Part shown: positions 54,201 to 59,400 of the stretch, piece by piece | Position numbering within the stretch: the stretch's first letter is position 1 | Layout of the letters: every line of letters starts with the position of its first letter | DNA from: Platerodrilus igneus | Lineage: Eukaryota; Arthropoda; Insecta; Coleoptera; Lycidae | Assembly (NCBI GenBank): GCA_036346225.1 | Contig: JARFIW010000453.1 | Location: 930,001 to 994,000, forward strand | DNA length: 64,000 bases | Direction: 5' to 3' | Made by a program: the position numbers and the translations under genes | Notes under the pieces: generated by a model | Database searches by the model: none | What the model saw: only the letters and a program-made list of their open reading frames with translations | Told to the model about the DNA's origin: nothing

Positions 54201-57200
54201 ACAAAAACACTATTTTAAATGAAGATCTAAAATATTCAAGCACCACACGTATACATGCCGTTAACAACGTTGCAATTTACGATACACAAAATTAGGCACA
54301 TATAATAATACAGTAGGTAGGTCAACAATGTTATTTAGCTGTTTTCAATGCATTGCCCTGTATTAGCATCATTTACTGTAGTGTAGTTAAAATTAATATG
54401 CCATTTCCTCTGTTTATAAACTATTACAGAACTGACACAGCATCACTTTTTGCATTTGAATACTTAAAGACGGTGGTGATCTTCTTTGCTGTAACAAAAA
54501 GGAAACTATGGCACACTTTTTATTAAACTATTTCACAAAACTGGCGCAGAATAGCATATTTGAGAATTCGGTCAAATGGGGGTGTTTGGGTTAAAACACC
54601 TTTTGTAAGCAGTCATTGAGTGCAAATTGAGCGTTATGATTTATAATCTTTATTAACTTTTTTATTTATACATTTTTTATTTCAGAGAATTGGATTAGAT
54701 TGGAAATGGAGCAATACACCATCGAGCAATGAACAAAAATCATTGGACTTTATTTTGAAAATCAACATTGTGTCAACTTAGCATGCAGTGCACATGGTTG
54801 ATATTTTAATGTGCAGATTAGACCCTCAGCACCAACAATAAACCGGCTCGCTGCAAGTTTTCAGCAGCAAGGGGCATTAAGGAATCTTTCTGGTTCCGGA
54901 AAATGATGTACATTATGCATAAATGAAAATATTAAACGTGTATCGGTGTGTATGCAGAAGAGTCCAGAAACGTCGGTAAAGAGACGTTCGGCCCAATTGG
55001 GGCTATCACAAAGGTCGTTACAGAGAATTTTGCGTATGTTACGCATGTTCCCATATAATGGTCAGCTGGTGCAAGAATTAAAGTTAACAGACTACCAGCA
55101 ACGCCTTGATTATGCCATCTCTTTTCTGCAAAAGGCAGAAGAAAATCATGATTTCATTCACAATTTGATAATGAGCGATGGAGGTCCTTCCAGTTAAATG
55201 ACTTCATAATCATGTAAAACTGCAGGATATGGACTATGGACAATCCCAGAGCAGTTCATCATCACCAATTACACCCATTAAAATGTACTGTTTGGTATGA
55301 TGTAATGTCCAAAAAGATTATTGGTCCATATTCTTTGAAAATACAGACGGTGGCGCTGCTTACATCAATGGTGCCCTATATCGAATGATGTTAGAAAATA
55401 TTTTAAGACCAGCTGCGATAAACCATCCAAACCTATGGTTCCAACAAGATGGAGCCACAAAGCATACTGCAAGGGGCACAATGGCTCTGTTAAGAGATAT
55501 CTTTGGTAAATGCAAAGAAGCAAATTCAATTAACGTACGCTATCACCCAATGTAAATGCTCCTGATAGTTGCCTTTGGAGATATTAGAAAAAAACGTGTG
55601 TACTTTAATAAGCCCAGAATCATCCTTCGATTACAAAACAACATTCGCATAGAAATCTAGGCCATAACCCCTCAAATTTTGAGAAAGATTACGTAAAATT
55701 TTTTGGAAAGAGCACGTATGTGAGAAGCTGAAAATGGCCATCTCTTGCAAATAATTCCCAATAAACATACTATTAAAACTGAAAGAATTATAATAATTAT
55801 CGTTCAAAGAAAGAAATTATAAAAAATTCAAACCATATTTATAAATTTGTAACAAAAACACCAACTTTAATGTCTGAAATAAATATTAAAATAGATGTCT
55901 TTTAAAGCAGTTGAAGAAAAATATTATTATTGACAAGAGCATCTAAAGCCATCTGTTGACGATAAACTGCAAGGAGTGATGTATAGAACTGTTCATGGAG
56001 AGAATCTAACATATCATTTGTTAGAAACTATAATGTAGTATTCTTCTTAATCTTCTTTGGGAATTAAAGCACTCGTAGTTTTTAAAATCATCTTTATTTA
56101 CGTTTCAATCCATGACCTAAGATCGTTGTCAAAATAATAAAAACTTCAAGTTTGACATTTATGACATAAATTGAAGGTGACTTTGATTTATTGATGTTCG
56201 AAATATTTGATTTGAGTACACTAAGCAAAAATGTTTAAAGTTTAAAAGAATGATTGCCTTCAATTTGTGTTACGGCCTGGGACCGACTTTTTTTAGGTAG
56301 CCAATACGCTTAACGTGAAATCAGCTGATTAATTTTTATTGGTGAATTTTATATAAATTCAATAACTTGGGAATTGGAAAACATTTTTTAACATGTTTCT
56401 ATTTATACAATTGAGAGGATAGTTATTAAAGAAGTGTGCGATTGTATTATTGAAAGGCTTAAGCAGTCGTTTTTTATATTTATTTTGAAGGGGAAAATCA
56501 TTATGATTTAGGCTATCTCTTTGGTAGATTTTAACATAGTTCTGAGGCGACCTTATGGCGGGTTTACACTTGTCAGATACCAATGTTGTTCTATGAAGGT
56601 TGTATATAGATCTGAGGCGACCCTATGGCGGGTTTACACTTGTCAGATACCAATACTGTTCAACGCAGATTGTATATGGTTGTGAGGTAACCCTATTGTG
56701 GGTTTACACTTGTCAGATACCAATGCTGTTTTACAGGGGTTGTTAATATGCTTCATCATCATCATCATCATTAAGTCTTCATCTCAAAACTGGTTGGACA
56801 CGTACCTGCACTTATTTATATTCTGAGCTAGCCTACATAGTTCTCTGAAATTCTCACACAGCATGTATATAGCTCGTTTCCCTTCTATTGTTTCCTAATT
56901 TTATGCCTTATTTTACCGAGATTCAGTGAAGGGGGTTAAGCAACCTGTGGCTACCAAGATCCCCCAACACTTAGAGATTTGCCGAAATAATGGTTTTCTA
57001 TTTAATATGCTTATTGTTATGTAATTAGTTATTGTATGTATAAATAGAAATCATGTATGTAGGCTGTATTTCATGTTAATATCGCAAGGAAAACCCAGGA
57101 AAAACTTGCAATGCTAGTTAGATATTGTGGGCATTTGATCTTCATTTGTTATCATATCAATTGTAGTATTATATTAATAAAATAATCCATCATTTAGTTC

Positions 57201-57753
57201 CAGTCAGCAGTGAATGGTTCTGTGATTTTCAGAGAAACAATGTCGCCTGCCATGCAATACTCATCATCATATGGAATGAGAAAGCACACATGTTTTAAAG
57301 TATGCGATAATTTTGTGATATTTTTAGCATTAACTGGCAAATAAATTCAAGATTATAGAAACGAAATCATGCTATGTATAATTCCGTTATTGTAGTAAAT
57401 TGAAACTCCAAAAAAATCCATTTCTGTTCTGCAAATGATGGAATTTTAAAATAAAATAGAATACAATAAGATTCTAGAATGTTATAATTTATTTTTAATT
57501 ATTTAATAAGTGTGAAATTTGGTTCACATTTAAAATAGTAATACATACCTAGTTTTCCACGACGTTTAATAAGTTGATCAGGTTTAACAACAAGTTTCTC
57601 AGTTTTAAGCCATGGGTGTGCATATTCAAGATCAGCTAAATCAGTGGTGGGATCAACTGAAGCAAATCTGCATTTAACAGCAGTTGTTCCAGCTAGAAGA
57701 TGGCGATTGATTAGGTCTTTACCAGTGGCTTCCCTTATTGCTTTTGCAGACAT
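9074..57753 (-). CDS. ACLY: ATP-citrate lyase (ATP-citrate synthase), 14 coding exons
   Basis: Cytosolic homotetrameric enzyme that converts citrate, CoA and ATP to acetyl-CoA, oxaloacetate, ADP and phosphate. Coding exons in transcript order: 57549-57753, 50221-50757, 49993-50172, 49668-49937, 49183-49388, 41107-41157, 34285-34489, 33103-33369, 32859-33045, 32682-32809, 31183-31326, 30947-31132, 9293-9860, 9074-9245. Every junction is GT-AG and keeps frame; together they give 3306 nt (1101 residues plus stop), the same length class as mammalian ACLY. The order is ATP-grasp half, citrate/CoA-binding half with the phospho-histidine loop QFGHAG (His at residue 760), then the citrate-synthase-like domain with [25 protein letters not shown] and NLILNVDG. 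The start is the [13 protein letters not shown]-terminus typical of the family. Introns range from 47 nt to 21 kb. All catalytic motifs are intact and no stop or frameshift is seen, so the gene is probably functional. Assignment is by recognised family similarity. Confidence 0.97.
9293..9860 (-). CDS. ACLY: ACLY coding exon 13 (residues 856-1044, citryl-CoA lyase domain)
   Basis: Encodes most of the citrate-synthase-like lyase domain: [33 protein letters not shown] (catalytic His), [32 protein letters not shown] and [11 protein letters not shown] (catalytic Asp). Acceptor ...ttttag at the end of the giant intron and donor gtaagc before a 47-nt intron. Confidence 0.97.
10950..11265 (+). repeat. 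Dispersed repeat of unknown family, copy A
   Basis: Aligns by eye with 27860-28145 in the same orientation. Shared blocks are catgtaatg, ataaattatatgg-like, ttaattaatcatg/ttaattaagcatg, ttcaaattttgtttc and ttttaaatacattg/ttttaaatatattg. No coding sequence is recognised. Confidence 0.5.
11949..12380 (-). mobile_element. Jockey/CR1-like non-LTR element, 3' part
   Basis: Reading on the minus strand, the segment next to the gypsy junction encodes [20 protein letters not shown], the C-terminal end of a Jockey/CR1-type RT ORF. It is followed by an untranslated part and a (TTTA)n-type tail at 11949-11979 (AAATA repeats on the sense strand). It is continuous with 18222-20760 once the gypsy element is removed. 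Confidence 0.75.
12377..12380. repeat. Gypsy target site duplication, left (gtag)
   Basis: gtag immediately before the TG start of the LTR remnant at 12381; repeated at 18222-18225. The Jockey-like reading frame stays open across the joined flanks. Confidence 0.7.
12390..13644 (+). pseudogene. Gypsy gag, 5'-truncated
   Basis: An open frame of about 420 codons ends at 13644. The N-terminal part is charged and helical, with probable coiled coil (for example [20 protein letters not shown]), and the second half resembles capsid of Ty3/gypsy elements ([14 protein letters not shown]... [14 protein letters not shown]). There is no ATG at the 5' end: the frame runs open out of the Jockey-like sequence through the junction, so the true start was lost with the 5' LTR. 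No CCHC knuckle is found; basic residues follow in the next frame. Confidence 0.75.
13622..13933 (+). pseudogene. Gypsy nucleocapsid-like basic region, shifted frame
   Basis: Overlaps the end of gag by 23 nt in another frame. Rich in Asn, Arg, Lys and Gln (for example [20 protein letters not shown]), as expected for an RNA-binding tail, but without zinc knuckles. It may be the natural gag-pol frameshift zone or the result of an indel; I cannot tell which. Confidence 0.5.
13999..14601 (+). pseudogene. Gypsy aspartic protease region, active site interrupted by a stop
   Basis: The frame reads IKLIVDT, then TGA at 14026-14028, then [12 protein letters not shown]. The active-site triad of retroviral-type proteases should be Asp-Thr/Ser-Gly, so the stop falls on the Gly position. 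Downstream [15 protein letters not shown] matches the later ILGRDFL-like block and the frame stays open to 14601. Confidence 0.65.
14582..16170 (+). pseudogene. Gypsy reverse transcriptase and RNase H, several frame breaks
   Basis: RT blocks in order: [28 protein letters not shown] (first Asp), [19 protein letters not shown] (YxDD box as YIDD), [15 protein letters not shown]. The tether and RNase H follow: [29 protein letters not shown] and [14 protein letters not shown]. The end of RNase H ([19 protein letters not shown]) is in another frame (15910-16170). Stops occur in front of [13 protein letters not shown] and after TPFGL (about 15170). Confidence 0.85.
16240..17588 (+). pseudogene. Gypsy integrase
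   Basis: HHCC zinc-binding N-terminus ([15 protein letters not shown] ... CQECQINK, about 16567-16700). The core then follows with TIDTICPF and [13 protein letters not shown] carrying the two Asp residues. The region that should hold the catalytic Glu, just before [13 protein letters not shown] (about 17040-17075), reads out of register, so the Glu is absent from the frame. The chromodomain-less C-terminus continues after a frame change at about 17400 ([11 protein letters not shown]... [10 protein letters not shown]) to TAG at 17586-17588. Confidence 0.85.
17819..17851. repeat. Hairpin-forming inverted repeat before the gypsy polypurine tract
   Basis: aaagacgaaact and agttttcgtctt can pair as a 10-11 bp stem with one bulge around an 8-nt loop. 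It is followed at once by gcgcagaaagaggg, the likely polypurine tract that primes plus-strand DNA. Confidence 0.5.
17866..18221 (+). repeat. Gypsy 3' LTR, 356 bp
   Basis: Starts TG (tgtagagcaattatt) directly after the purine-rich tract and ends CA (gaatgacatcaca). It is followed by gtag, which matches the 4 nt before the element at 12377. An aaataaataaatac stretch near 18126 may be the poly(A) signal. There is no full 5' LTR for comparison, so the borders rest on TG/CA, the tract and the duplication. Confidence 0.72.
18222..18225. repeat. Gypsy target site duplication, right (gtag)
   Basis: gtag right after the CA end of the 3' LTR; partner of 12377-12380. Confidence 0.7.
18697..19540 (-). 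pseudogene. APE-type endonuclease of the Jockey-like element
   Basis: Opens with the [17 protein letters not shown] and IICLTET blocks in one frame and continues as [20 protein letters not shown] in the next. [12 protein letters not shown] carries the GDFN catalytic block and [11 protein letters not shown] the final His block. This nuclease nicks target DNA to prime reverse transcription. One frameshift near 19470. Confidence 0.75.
19633..19935 (-). pseudogene. Zinc-knuckle part of Jockey-like ORF1
   Basis: Contains [14 protein letters not shown] (CX2CX4HX4C), [13 protein letters not shown] (CX2CX3HX4C) and CINC, the triple zinc-knuckle pattern of Jockey/I-type gag proteins. It would bind the element RNA. 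Confidence 0.7.
19935..20726 (-). CDS. ORF1 protein of the Jockey/CR1-like element
   Basis: 263 codons, uninterrupted. Residues 10-60 look coiled-coil ([34 protein letters not shown]). The C-terminal third ([16 protein letters not shown] to [13 protein letters not shown]) resembles the RRM-like/PRE-C2HC domain of Jockey-type gag proteins, which bind element RNA. The frame stops just before the zinc-knuckle part, which starts in another frame at the TAATG overlap; this is probably a decay frameshift. Confidence 0.65.
   Translation of the reverse strand: MPSLLKEIVNLNDSVQCISRMFEHIKESSVKALERSKLLESENIKLKNQLTEMESKLLTKQVDGKFSANISAVTSKINESYQAAENHLSTVISKLQKDTPVSFSQVVRRNNTAIIVKPKNVQQENKITKAEVLQNAMPKLIDSTIPITKVKHINKGAILISSDTDDSNKKIKQIMNDNMSNNYNITEIRNPLPKIKVVGITEKLDAACVEKFLINQNGHFLGHNFSCKVLRIWSTKKNHHVYQALVELDMLSFNNLMALEKKL
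21061..22763 (+). pseudogene. DDE-transposase-like relic of an insect repeat family (unnamed)
   Basis: Starts [18 protein letters not shown] at 21061. Later pieces: [37 protein letters not shown], then [20 protein letters not shown] (about 21882-21940), [14 protein letters not shown] (about 22100), [17 protein letters not shown] (about 22210-22260) and the end [19 protein letters not shown] (about 22653). I recognise this order from many uncharacterised insect proteins whose middle part looks like an RNase-H-fold nuclease with an SD..C.GQ.KN block. Here stops and indels break it everywhere. Confidence 0.5.
22764..24239. other. No feature recognised (ACLY intron 12)
   Basis: AT-rich intron sequence without recognisable coding blocks. 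Short open frames here look random. Confidence 0.5.
24240..24505 (-). pseudogene. Exon-like, HEAT-repeat-like coding island of unknown origin
   Basis: On the minus strand a strong pyrimidine tract and acceptor (ctctttgtttttgggcag) precede an open frame including [40 protein letters not shown] and [17 protein letters not shown]. The composition looks like a normal soluble helical host protein rather than a transposon. It lies in ACLY intron 12 with no matching neighbours. I do not recognise the protein; it may be a captured exon or part of a nested gene. Confidence 0.35.
25085..25260. repeat. Divergent tandem pair, period about 100 bp
   Basis: aaaaaaattcgttcgagaaa... near 25088 and aaaagaaaattcgcttaaga... 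near 25187 share a series of matching blocks ending in cggtccgaaagacc and cggctcgaagaacc. Old duplication, no coding content. Confidence 0.35.
25892..26271 (+). other. Small open frame behind a TATA-like box
   Basis: tataaaag at 25892-25899 is followed about 25 nt later by tcacaacacagtag and, at 25963, by an ATG opening 102 codons ([20 protein letters not shown]). It is Lys-rich and has no recognisable domain. It could be a nested gene in ACLY intron 12 or chance; support is weak. Confidence 0.2.
26280..27859. other. No feature recognised (ACLY intron 12)
   Basis: AT-rich intron sequence. One 70-codon hydrophobic frame at 27165-27377 has no recognisable similarity. Confidence 0.4.
27860..28145 (+). 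repeat. Dispersed repeat of unknown family, copy B
   Basis: Partner of 10950-11265 with the same order of shared blocks and small indels. It also lies in ACLY intron 12. Confidence 0.5.
28809..28841. repeat. (TAA)n/(CA)n microsatellite
   Basis: A run of aat/taa units (about 7) followed by tacacacacaca. Confidence 0.85.
29393..29800 (-). mobile_element. Jockey/CR1-like non-LTR 3'-end fragment
   Basis: Minus-strand frame [19 protein letters not shown] ... [19 protein letters not shown] ... [12 protein letters not shown] resembles the last residues of Jockey-type RT ORFs. It is followed by a non-coding part and an AAATA-type tail at 29393-29411. The rest of the element is absent (5' truncation). 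Confidence 0.6.
29840..30946. other. No feature recognised (ACLY intron 12)
   Basis: Intron sequence just downstream of exon 12; no transposon domain seen. Confidence 0.5.
30947..31132 (-). CDS. ACLY: ACLY coding exon 12 (residues 794-855)
   Basis: Encodes [17 protein letters not shown], then [20 protein letters not shown] and [20 protein letters not shown], which links to the citrate-synthase-like domain. It ends at donor gtaggt, the start of the 21-kb intron 12. Confidence 0.95.
31183..31326 (-). CDS. ACLY: ACLY coding exon 11 with catalytic phospho-His loop (746-793)
   Basis: Encodes [18 protein letters not shown] and then the segment up to [11 protein letters not shown]. The His in QFGHAG is the residue autophosphorylated by ATP in ACLY and in succinyl-CoA synthetase relatives; counting the joined exons puts it at residue 760. 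A 50-nt intron follows. Confidence 0.95.
   Translation of the reverse strand, partial: EHVLVCLHLKYSLVMLVHAHSQIGKLLLLKMQLLKLLVLLYRIHLIL
31327..32681. other. ACLY intron 10, no feature recognised
   Basis: 1355 nt between exons 10 and 11, AT-rich, without visible transposon domains. Confidence 0.6.
32682..32809 (-). CDS. ACLY: ACLY coding exon 10 (residues 703-745)
   Basis: Encodes [37 protein letters not shown] and IAWCIG. Acceptor ...acatag, donor gttagt. It matches the segment just before the phospho-histidine loop. Confidence 0.93.
32859..33045 (-). CDS. ACLY: ACLY coding exon 9 (residues 641-702)
   Basis: Encodes [34 protein letters not shown] and [19 protein letters not shown]. It ends at donor gtttgg, after which only a 49-nt intron separates it from exon 10; the codon for Arg is split across the junction. 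Confidence 0.93.
33103..33369 (-). CDS. ACLY: ACLY coding exon 8 (residues 552-640)
   Basis: Encodes [36 protein letters not shown] and [19 protein letters not shown]. It corresponds to the CoA-ligase-type CoA-binding region. The next intron is 57 nt. Confidence 0.95.
34285..34489 (-). CDS. ACLY: ACLY coding exon 7 (residues 484-551)
   Basis: Starts [20 protein letters not shown] and continues through [19 protein letters not shown] and [18 protein letters not shown], the start of the CoA-binding half after the linker. Phase 0 in, phase 1 out. Confidence 0.95.
34490..38869. other. ACLY intron 6 (part), no feature recognised
   Basis: Very AT-rich. Short open frames at 35066-35299 and 38305-38553 show no domain and look random. 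Confidence 0.5.
38870..39990 (-). pseudogene. mariner-type transposase relic
   Basis: Minus-strand pieces in several frames match the order of a mariner transposase: [17 protein letters not shown] (first Asp, about 39420), FVLHDNA (second Asp block, about 39160), VYHIPLT...HSAVFTAFQ (remains of the PPYSPDLAPSDF block) and a C-terminal stretch ending near 38870. The third Asp is lost, and frameshifts and stops are frequent. Confidence 0.6.
39991..41106. other. ACLY intron 6 (part), no feature recognised
   Basis: Sequence between the mariner relic and the cassette exon; nothing recognisable. Confidence 0.45.
41107..41157 (-). CDS. ACLY: ACLY 51-nt cassette exon 6 (residues 467-483)
   Basis: A 17-codon exon, [17 protein letters not shown], with acceptor ...ctgtttag and strong donor gtaagt. 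It lies alone between introns of 8025 and 6617 nt. Both boundaries are phase 0, so the exon can be included or skipped without changing frame. It falls in the same linker where mammalian ACLY has an alternatively spliced short exon. That it is a real exon is inferred from splice sites, frame and location; sequence similarity to a known exon was not established. Confidence 0.7.
41158..43479. other. ACLY intron 5 (part), no feature recognised
   Basis: AT-rich. Contains a small perfect hairpin (ttttgatgc / gcatcaaaa, 42268-42296), probably by chance. Confidence 0.45.
43853..44740 (+). pseudogene. APE endonuclease of the RTE/L2-like element
   Basis: [14 protein letters not shown] begins the nuclease and IVGIGKVRW follows; [12 protein letters not shown] is the GDFN block, [20 protein letters not shown] the W.SP.G...QIDYI block and [10 protein letters not shown] the final DH block. 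Stops at about 44094 and 44359 break the frame. Confidence 0.8.
45055..46476 (+). pseudogene. Reverse transcriptase of the RTE/L2-like element
   Basis: RT blocks: [46 protein letters not shown] (TGA follows at about 45625), [13 protein letters not shown] (first Asp), [32 protein letters not shown] (FADD box), [19 protein letters not shown] and [17 protein letters not shown]. The catalytic boxes are intact apart from the single in-frame stop, so the copy is fairly young. Confidence 0.85.
46937..47435 (+). mobile_element. 3'-end fragment of the RTE/L2-like family, copy A
   Basis: Matches the 3' region of the element at 43480-46830: tatggagcatagcactgtac, gaaatgtgtaggctagctcaga-like text (47350-47372), gtacgcatctaaccagtt and a gatgatga-like end. 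Directly downstream of the parent-like copy and in the same orientation. Confidence 0.8.
47436..49182. other. ACLY intron 5 (part), no feature recognised
   Basis: AT-rich intron sequence next to exon 5. A 62-codon minus-strand frame at 48133-48321 has no recognisable match. Confidence 0.45.
49183..49388 (-). CDS. ACLY: ACLY coding exon 5 (residues 398-466, linker)
   Basis: Encodes [22 protein letters not shown] and then the poorly conserved linker, ending ...VNRRGQ exactly at a codon boundary (phase 0). The linker lacks an obvious counterpart of the RTASFSES phosphorylation segment of mammalian ACLY. Confidence 0.92.
49668..49937 (-). CDS. ACLY: ACLY coding exon 4 (residues 308-397, citrate-binding region)
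   Basis: Encodes [15 protein letters not shown], the [14 protein letters not shown] loop and [16 protein letters not shown], matching the citrate-binding segment of animal ACLY. Donor gtaagt, phase 1. Confidence 0.94.
49993..50172 (-). CDS. ACLY: ACLY coding exon 3 (residues 248-307)
   Basis: Encodes [13 protein letters not shown] through [17 protein letters not shown] to GEYSG, the end of the ATP-grasp half and the start of the citrate-binding region. It ends in phase 1 at donor gtatat and is followed by a 55-nt intron. Confidence 0.93.
50173..50220 (-). other. ACLY: 48-nt in-frame ultrashort intron of ACLY
   Basis: On the minus strand the 48 nt start with gtataa and end with tttgtag. They have no stop codon and a length divisible by three, so they could be translated as 16 extra residues between DAFP and [13 protein letters not shown]. 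Removing them makes the flanks join as the FP-EEAY sequence of animal ACLY, which has no insert there. Other introns of this gene are 47, 49, 50, 55 and 57 nt, so the length is normal here. Confidence 0.85.
50221..50757 (-). CDS. ACLY: ACLY coding exon 2 (residues 69-247, ATP-grasp)
   Basis: The acceptor ...ttaacag joins exon 1 to restore [13 protein letters not shown]. The exon carries the ATP-grasp core, including [13 protein letters not shown] and [11 protein letters not shown], and ends after [10 protein letters not shown] at donor gtataa. An uninterrupted reading frame continues into the next 48 nt, but that stretch is best read as an intron (see 50173-50220). Confidence 0.93.
50758..52167. 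other. ACLY intron 1 (part), no clear feature
   Basis: The part from about 51880 may be decayed upstream sequence of the tyrosine-recombinase-like relic; the rest is unrecognised. Confidence 0.4.
52168..52860 (+). pseudogene. Tyrosine-recombinase-like (Crypton-like) transposase relic
   Basis: [20 protein letters not shown] at 52168 resembles the start of the catalytic domain in insect tyrosine-recombinase-like proteins (LTKEQI..FL). In the next frame, [17 protein letters not shown] and [20 protein letters not shown] precede [15 protein letters not shown]; family members have YTGH followed by an Arg-rich RRTSATLL box. Here that box is corrupted and followed by [11 protein letters not shown], a trace of LKRHGGWKS. 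The catalytic Arg and Tyr are not recognisable. Confidence 0.5.
53040..54072 (-). pseudogene. IS630/mariner-like DDE transposase relic 1
   Basis: Start [20 protein letters not shown] at 54072 on the minus strand, a family-typical N-terminus. [18 protein letters not shown] is the helix-turn-helix part, [19 protein letters not shown] carries the first Asp and [20 protein letters not shown] the last Asp block. Stops and frame changes are scattered. A sequence acgggtgttcaaaatgtcat at about 53058 may be its terminal repeat. Confidence 0.65.
54706..55760 (+). pseudogene. IS630/mariner-like DDE transposase relic 2
   Basis: MEQYTIEQ at 54706, then [19 protein letters not shown] and [18 protein letters not shown]. 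The most intact part (54946-55197) has the second DNA-binding helix-turn-helix, [18 protein letters not shown], and LSDGG-like MSDGG where the first Asp block should be. [19 protein letters not shown] (about 55438-55490) is the second Asp block in another frame. Several indels; not functional. Confidence 0.7.
55761..56540. other. ACLY intron 1 (part), no feature recognised
   Basis: A 74-codon minus-strand frame overlaps the first tandem unit; no similarity recognised. Confidence 0.45.
56541..56750. repeat. Tandem repeat, three 70-bp units
   Basis: Units start at 56541, 56611 and 56681 with exactly 70-bp spacing. Each contains gaggcgacc-like text, gggtttacacttgtcagata and ccaat..tgtt. Units differ by substitutions only. 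It lies in ACLY intron 1, directly before the 3'-end fragment copy C. Confidence 0.9.
56755..56965 (-). mobile_element. 3'-end fragment of the RTE/L2-like family, copy C
   Basis: On the minus strand it reads gaatttcagagaactatgt, aggctagctcagaatata, gtgtccaaccagtt and ends in a gatgatgatgatgatga run (catcatcat... at 56756-56772). Located in ACLY intron 1. Confidence 0.8.
57549..57753 (-). CDS. ACLY: ACLY coding exon 1 (residues 1-68)
   Basis: Begins with the ATG at 57751-57753 and the conserved N-terminus [12 protein letters not shown]. It covers the start of the ATP-grasp region and ends in phase 1 after ...RRGKL at donor gtatgt. A 43-nt untranslated part precedes the ATG in the same exon. 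Confidence 0.95.
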
Positions 57754-57796
57754 GTTGCTCTAAGTAGTAATTGTGTATTACTTGTATTTTAAATTC
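57754..57796 (-). other. ACLY: ACLY 5'UTR part of the first coding exon
   Basis: Upstream of the ATG, the minus strand reads ...tttatttacag then a 43-nt segment to the ATG. The pyrimidine-rich cag is a plausible 3' splice site, so at least one untranslated exon and the promoter should lie further upstream (above 57800). I could not locate them. Confidence 0.55.
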
Positions 57797-58339
57797 CTGT
57801 AAATAAAAAAGTGATGTTTAATTATCAATATAAAAATGAATTACTTATTTTGTTGAATATTTTTATTAAAAATTTTAAATTGTTATTTAAAAAAATGTAA
57901 CACCAATCCATTATGCATCTATAGTCCAATTTTACATCGCAAAAACTTCTTTGAAAATTAATGCAATAAGGAATGAAATAATTCATAATTTATTTTAATA
58001 GAACTTTATTCAATATTTCTTCAAATAGGTAAACCAAATTAAAAATATTCTTCTACATAAATAGTAATAAAAACAAACATCCCTTACAAGATTGTTAAAA
58101 ATGTACAGAGGTGCATAACTAGGTTTCCAAGTTTCAAACATGGATGGCACTAACAACACATAGAGTTGCCATACATGTCTGAACTTTTGTTTTTTTAATA
58201 GCATGAGTAATTGTTAGGGTAACCAGTTATAATACCAACACATTGCGATGCAAAAATATTTTTCGTAACAACAAAAATGTCTAATTTGTGCCAAATAAAC
58301 AGCATTTGCGAGAAGTTTTACTTTTCTGCTTTAATTTCA

Positions 58340-59400
58340 CGTCGTTTGCTTGCAGAGGCATACAGTGAACATGTACCATCAAAAACTATCTGTGAAGATT
58401 AGTTTAAATGTTTCAGAAGTGATGATTTCAACAGATCACAAGGAATGCTCCAGAAGACCTCAAACAAATGAGGCTGCCGATCTGCAAGCATTATTGGATG
58501 AAGATGATATGCAAACACAAGATCAACTTGCGGAGGCATTAAACATGACCCGCTAAAGTATTTCCAAACATTTACATGCCATGGAAAAAATTCAAAAAGG
58601 AAAATGGATGCTGTAAGAGTTGGCCAAAAGACAGATGGAAAATCAAGAAGTCGCTTTGTAAATTTTACTTTTGCAGCATGGAAGAAAGAGTTTGTGCATC
58701 AAATTGTTGCTGGCGATGAGAAATGAATATATTTCGAGAATCCCAAACACATTCATCTGGCGAACCTTACATGTGATTTTTCCAATGCTCCACCCGAAGA
58801 TACTACATTGGCCAGGAAGAGTTTTTTTGTCTGGAAAATTTGGAATTTTGCCAAACCCTTGCTGTTCCAAGCAAGATAGGGACCTTTAACGTGCATAACA
58901 ACACTCACACACGGGACCTCCATTTTACCTCTCATCCGCACAAGGGTGTATTTTTGTGAAAAATGCTTGCCTAACATTTTTCAAGCGGACTGTATCGGGA
59001 GTCGAACCCAGGACCTTGGGCGTTCATCTGGTGAACCACCAACATCGACAGCACGGCCAGATCGCTTAGGAAAGAAGACAATGCTCTACGTTTGGTACGA
59101 CCAGAAAGGAGTTGTGTGCTAGAGCTACTGAAACTATCGATGGGTATTGCTACCAACAACAATGGCATCTGCTATCGCACCCGCCGTATTCGCCAGACTT
59201 GGTCTTTTCCAATTATAACTTGTTCCGATGACTGGTGCATGGTTTGGCTGGGCTTGGCTTGGCCAATTTTGAGGAAATGTAAAATTGGTTGGATGAATGG
59301 TTTCAGTCCAAAGACTTTATTGTAAAGGTGTATCTCATTGGTGTCAGAAAATAACCAGTAGTGAAATCAAAGTGTGCTCTCTACGCAAGCAGAAAGAGCA
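58340..59400 (+). pseudogene. mariner transposase relic carrying a SINE
   Basis: In order: AEAYSEHVPSKTICED (about 58360), TNEAADLQALLDEDDMQTQD (about 58467), SISKHLHAMEKIQKGKWM (about 58560), VAGDEK then a stop and IYFENPKH (first Asp, about 58707-58750). After the SINE come RLGKKTMLYVWYDQKGVV (59065) and HPPYSPDLVFSNYNLF (third Asp, about 59180), ending with NWLDEWFQSKDFIVKVYLIG. A stretch with the second Asp block (HDNARPH) is missing between about 59130 and 59160. Confidence 0.8.
58767..59022 (-). mobile_element. tRNA-derived SINE, copy 2, 5'-truncated
   Basis: Minus-strand copy of the element at 1857-2144. It starts cgcccaaggtcctgggttcg, so the A-box part is missing while the B box remains, and it ends with the same ggaaaaatcacatgtaa. 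It is flanked by ttcatctggcgaacc (58752-58766) and ttcatctggtgaacc (59023-59037), a 15-bp target duplication with one mismatch. Inserted in the mariner relic. Confidence 0.88.

Noticed and set aside
58643..58977. Short frames on both strands around the second SINE
   Set aside because: They run through the SINE and mariner borders and match neither element's coding direction as a unit.
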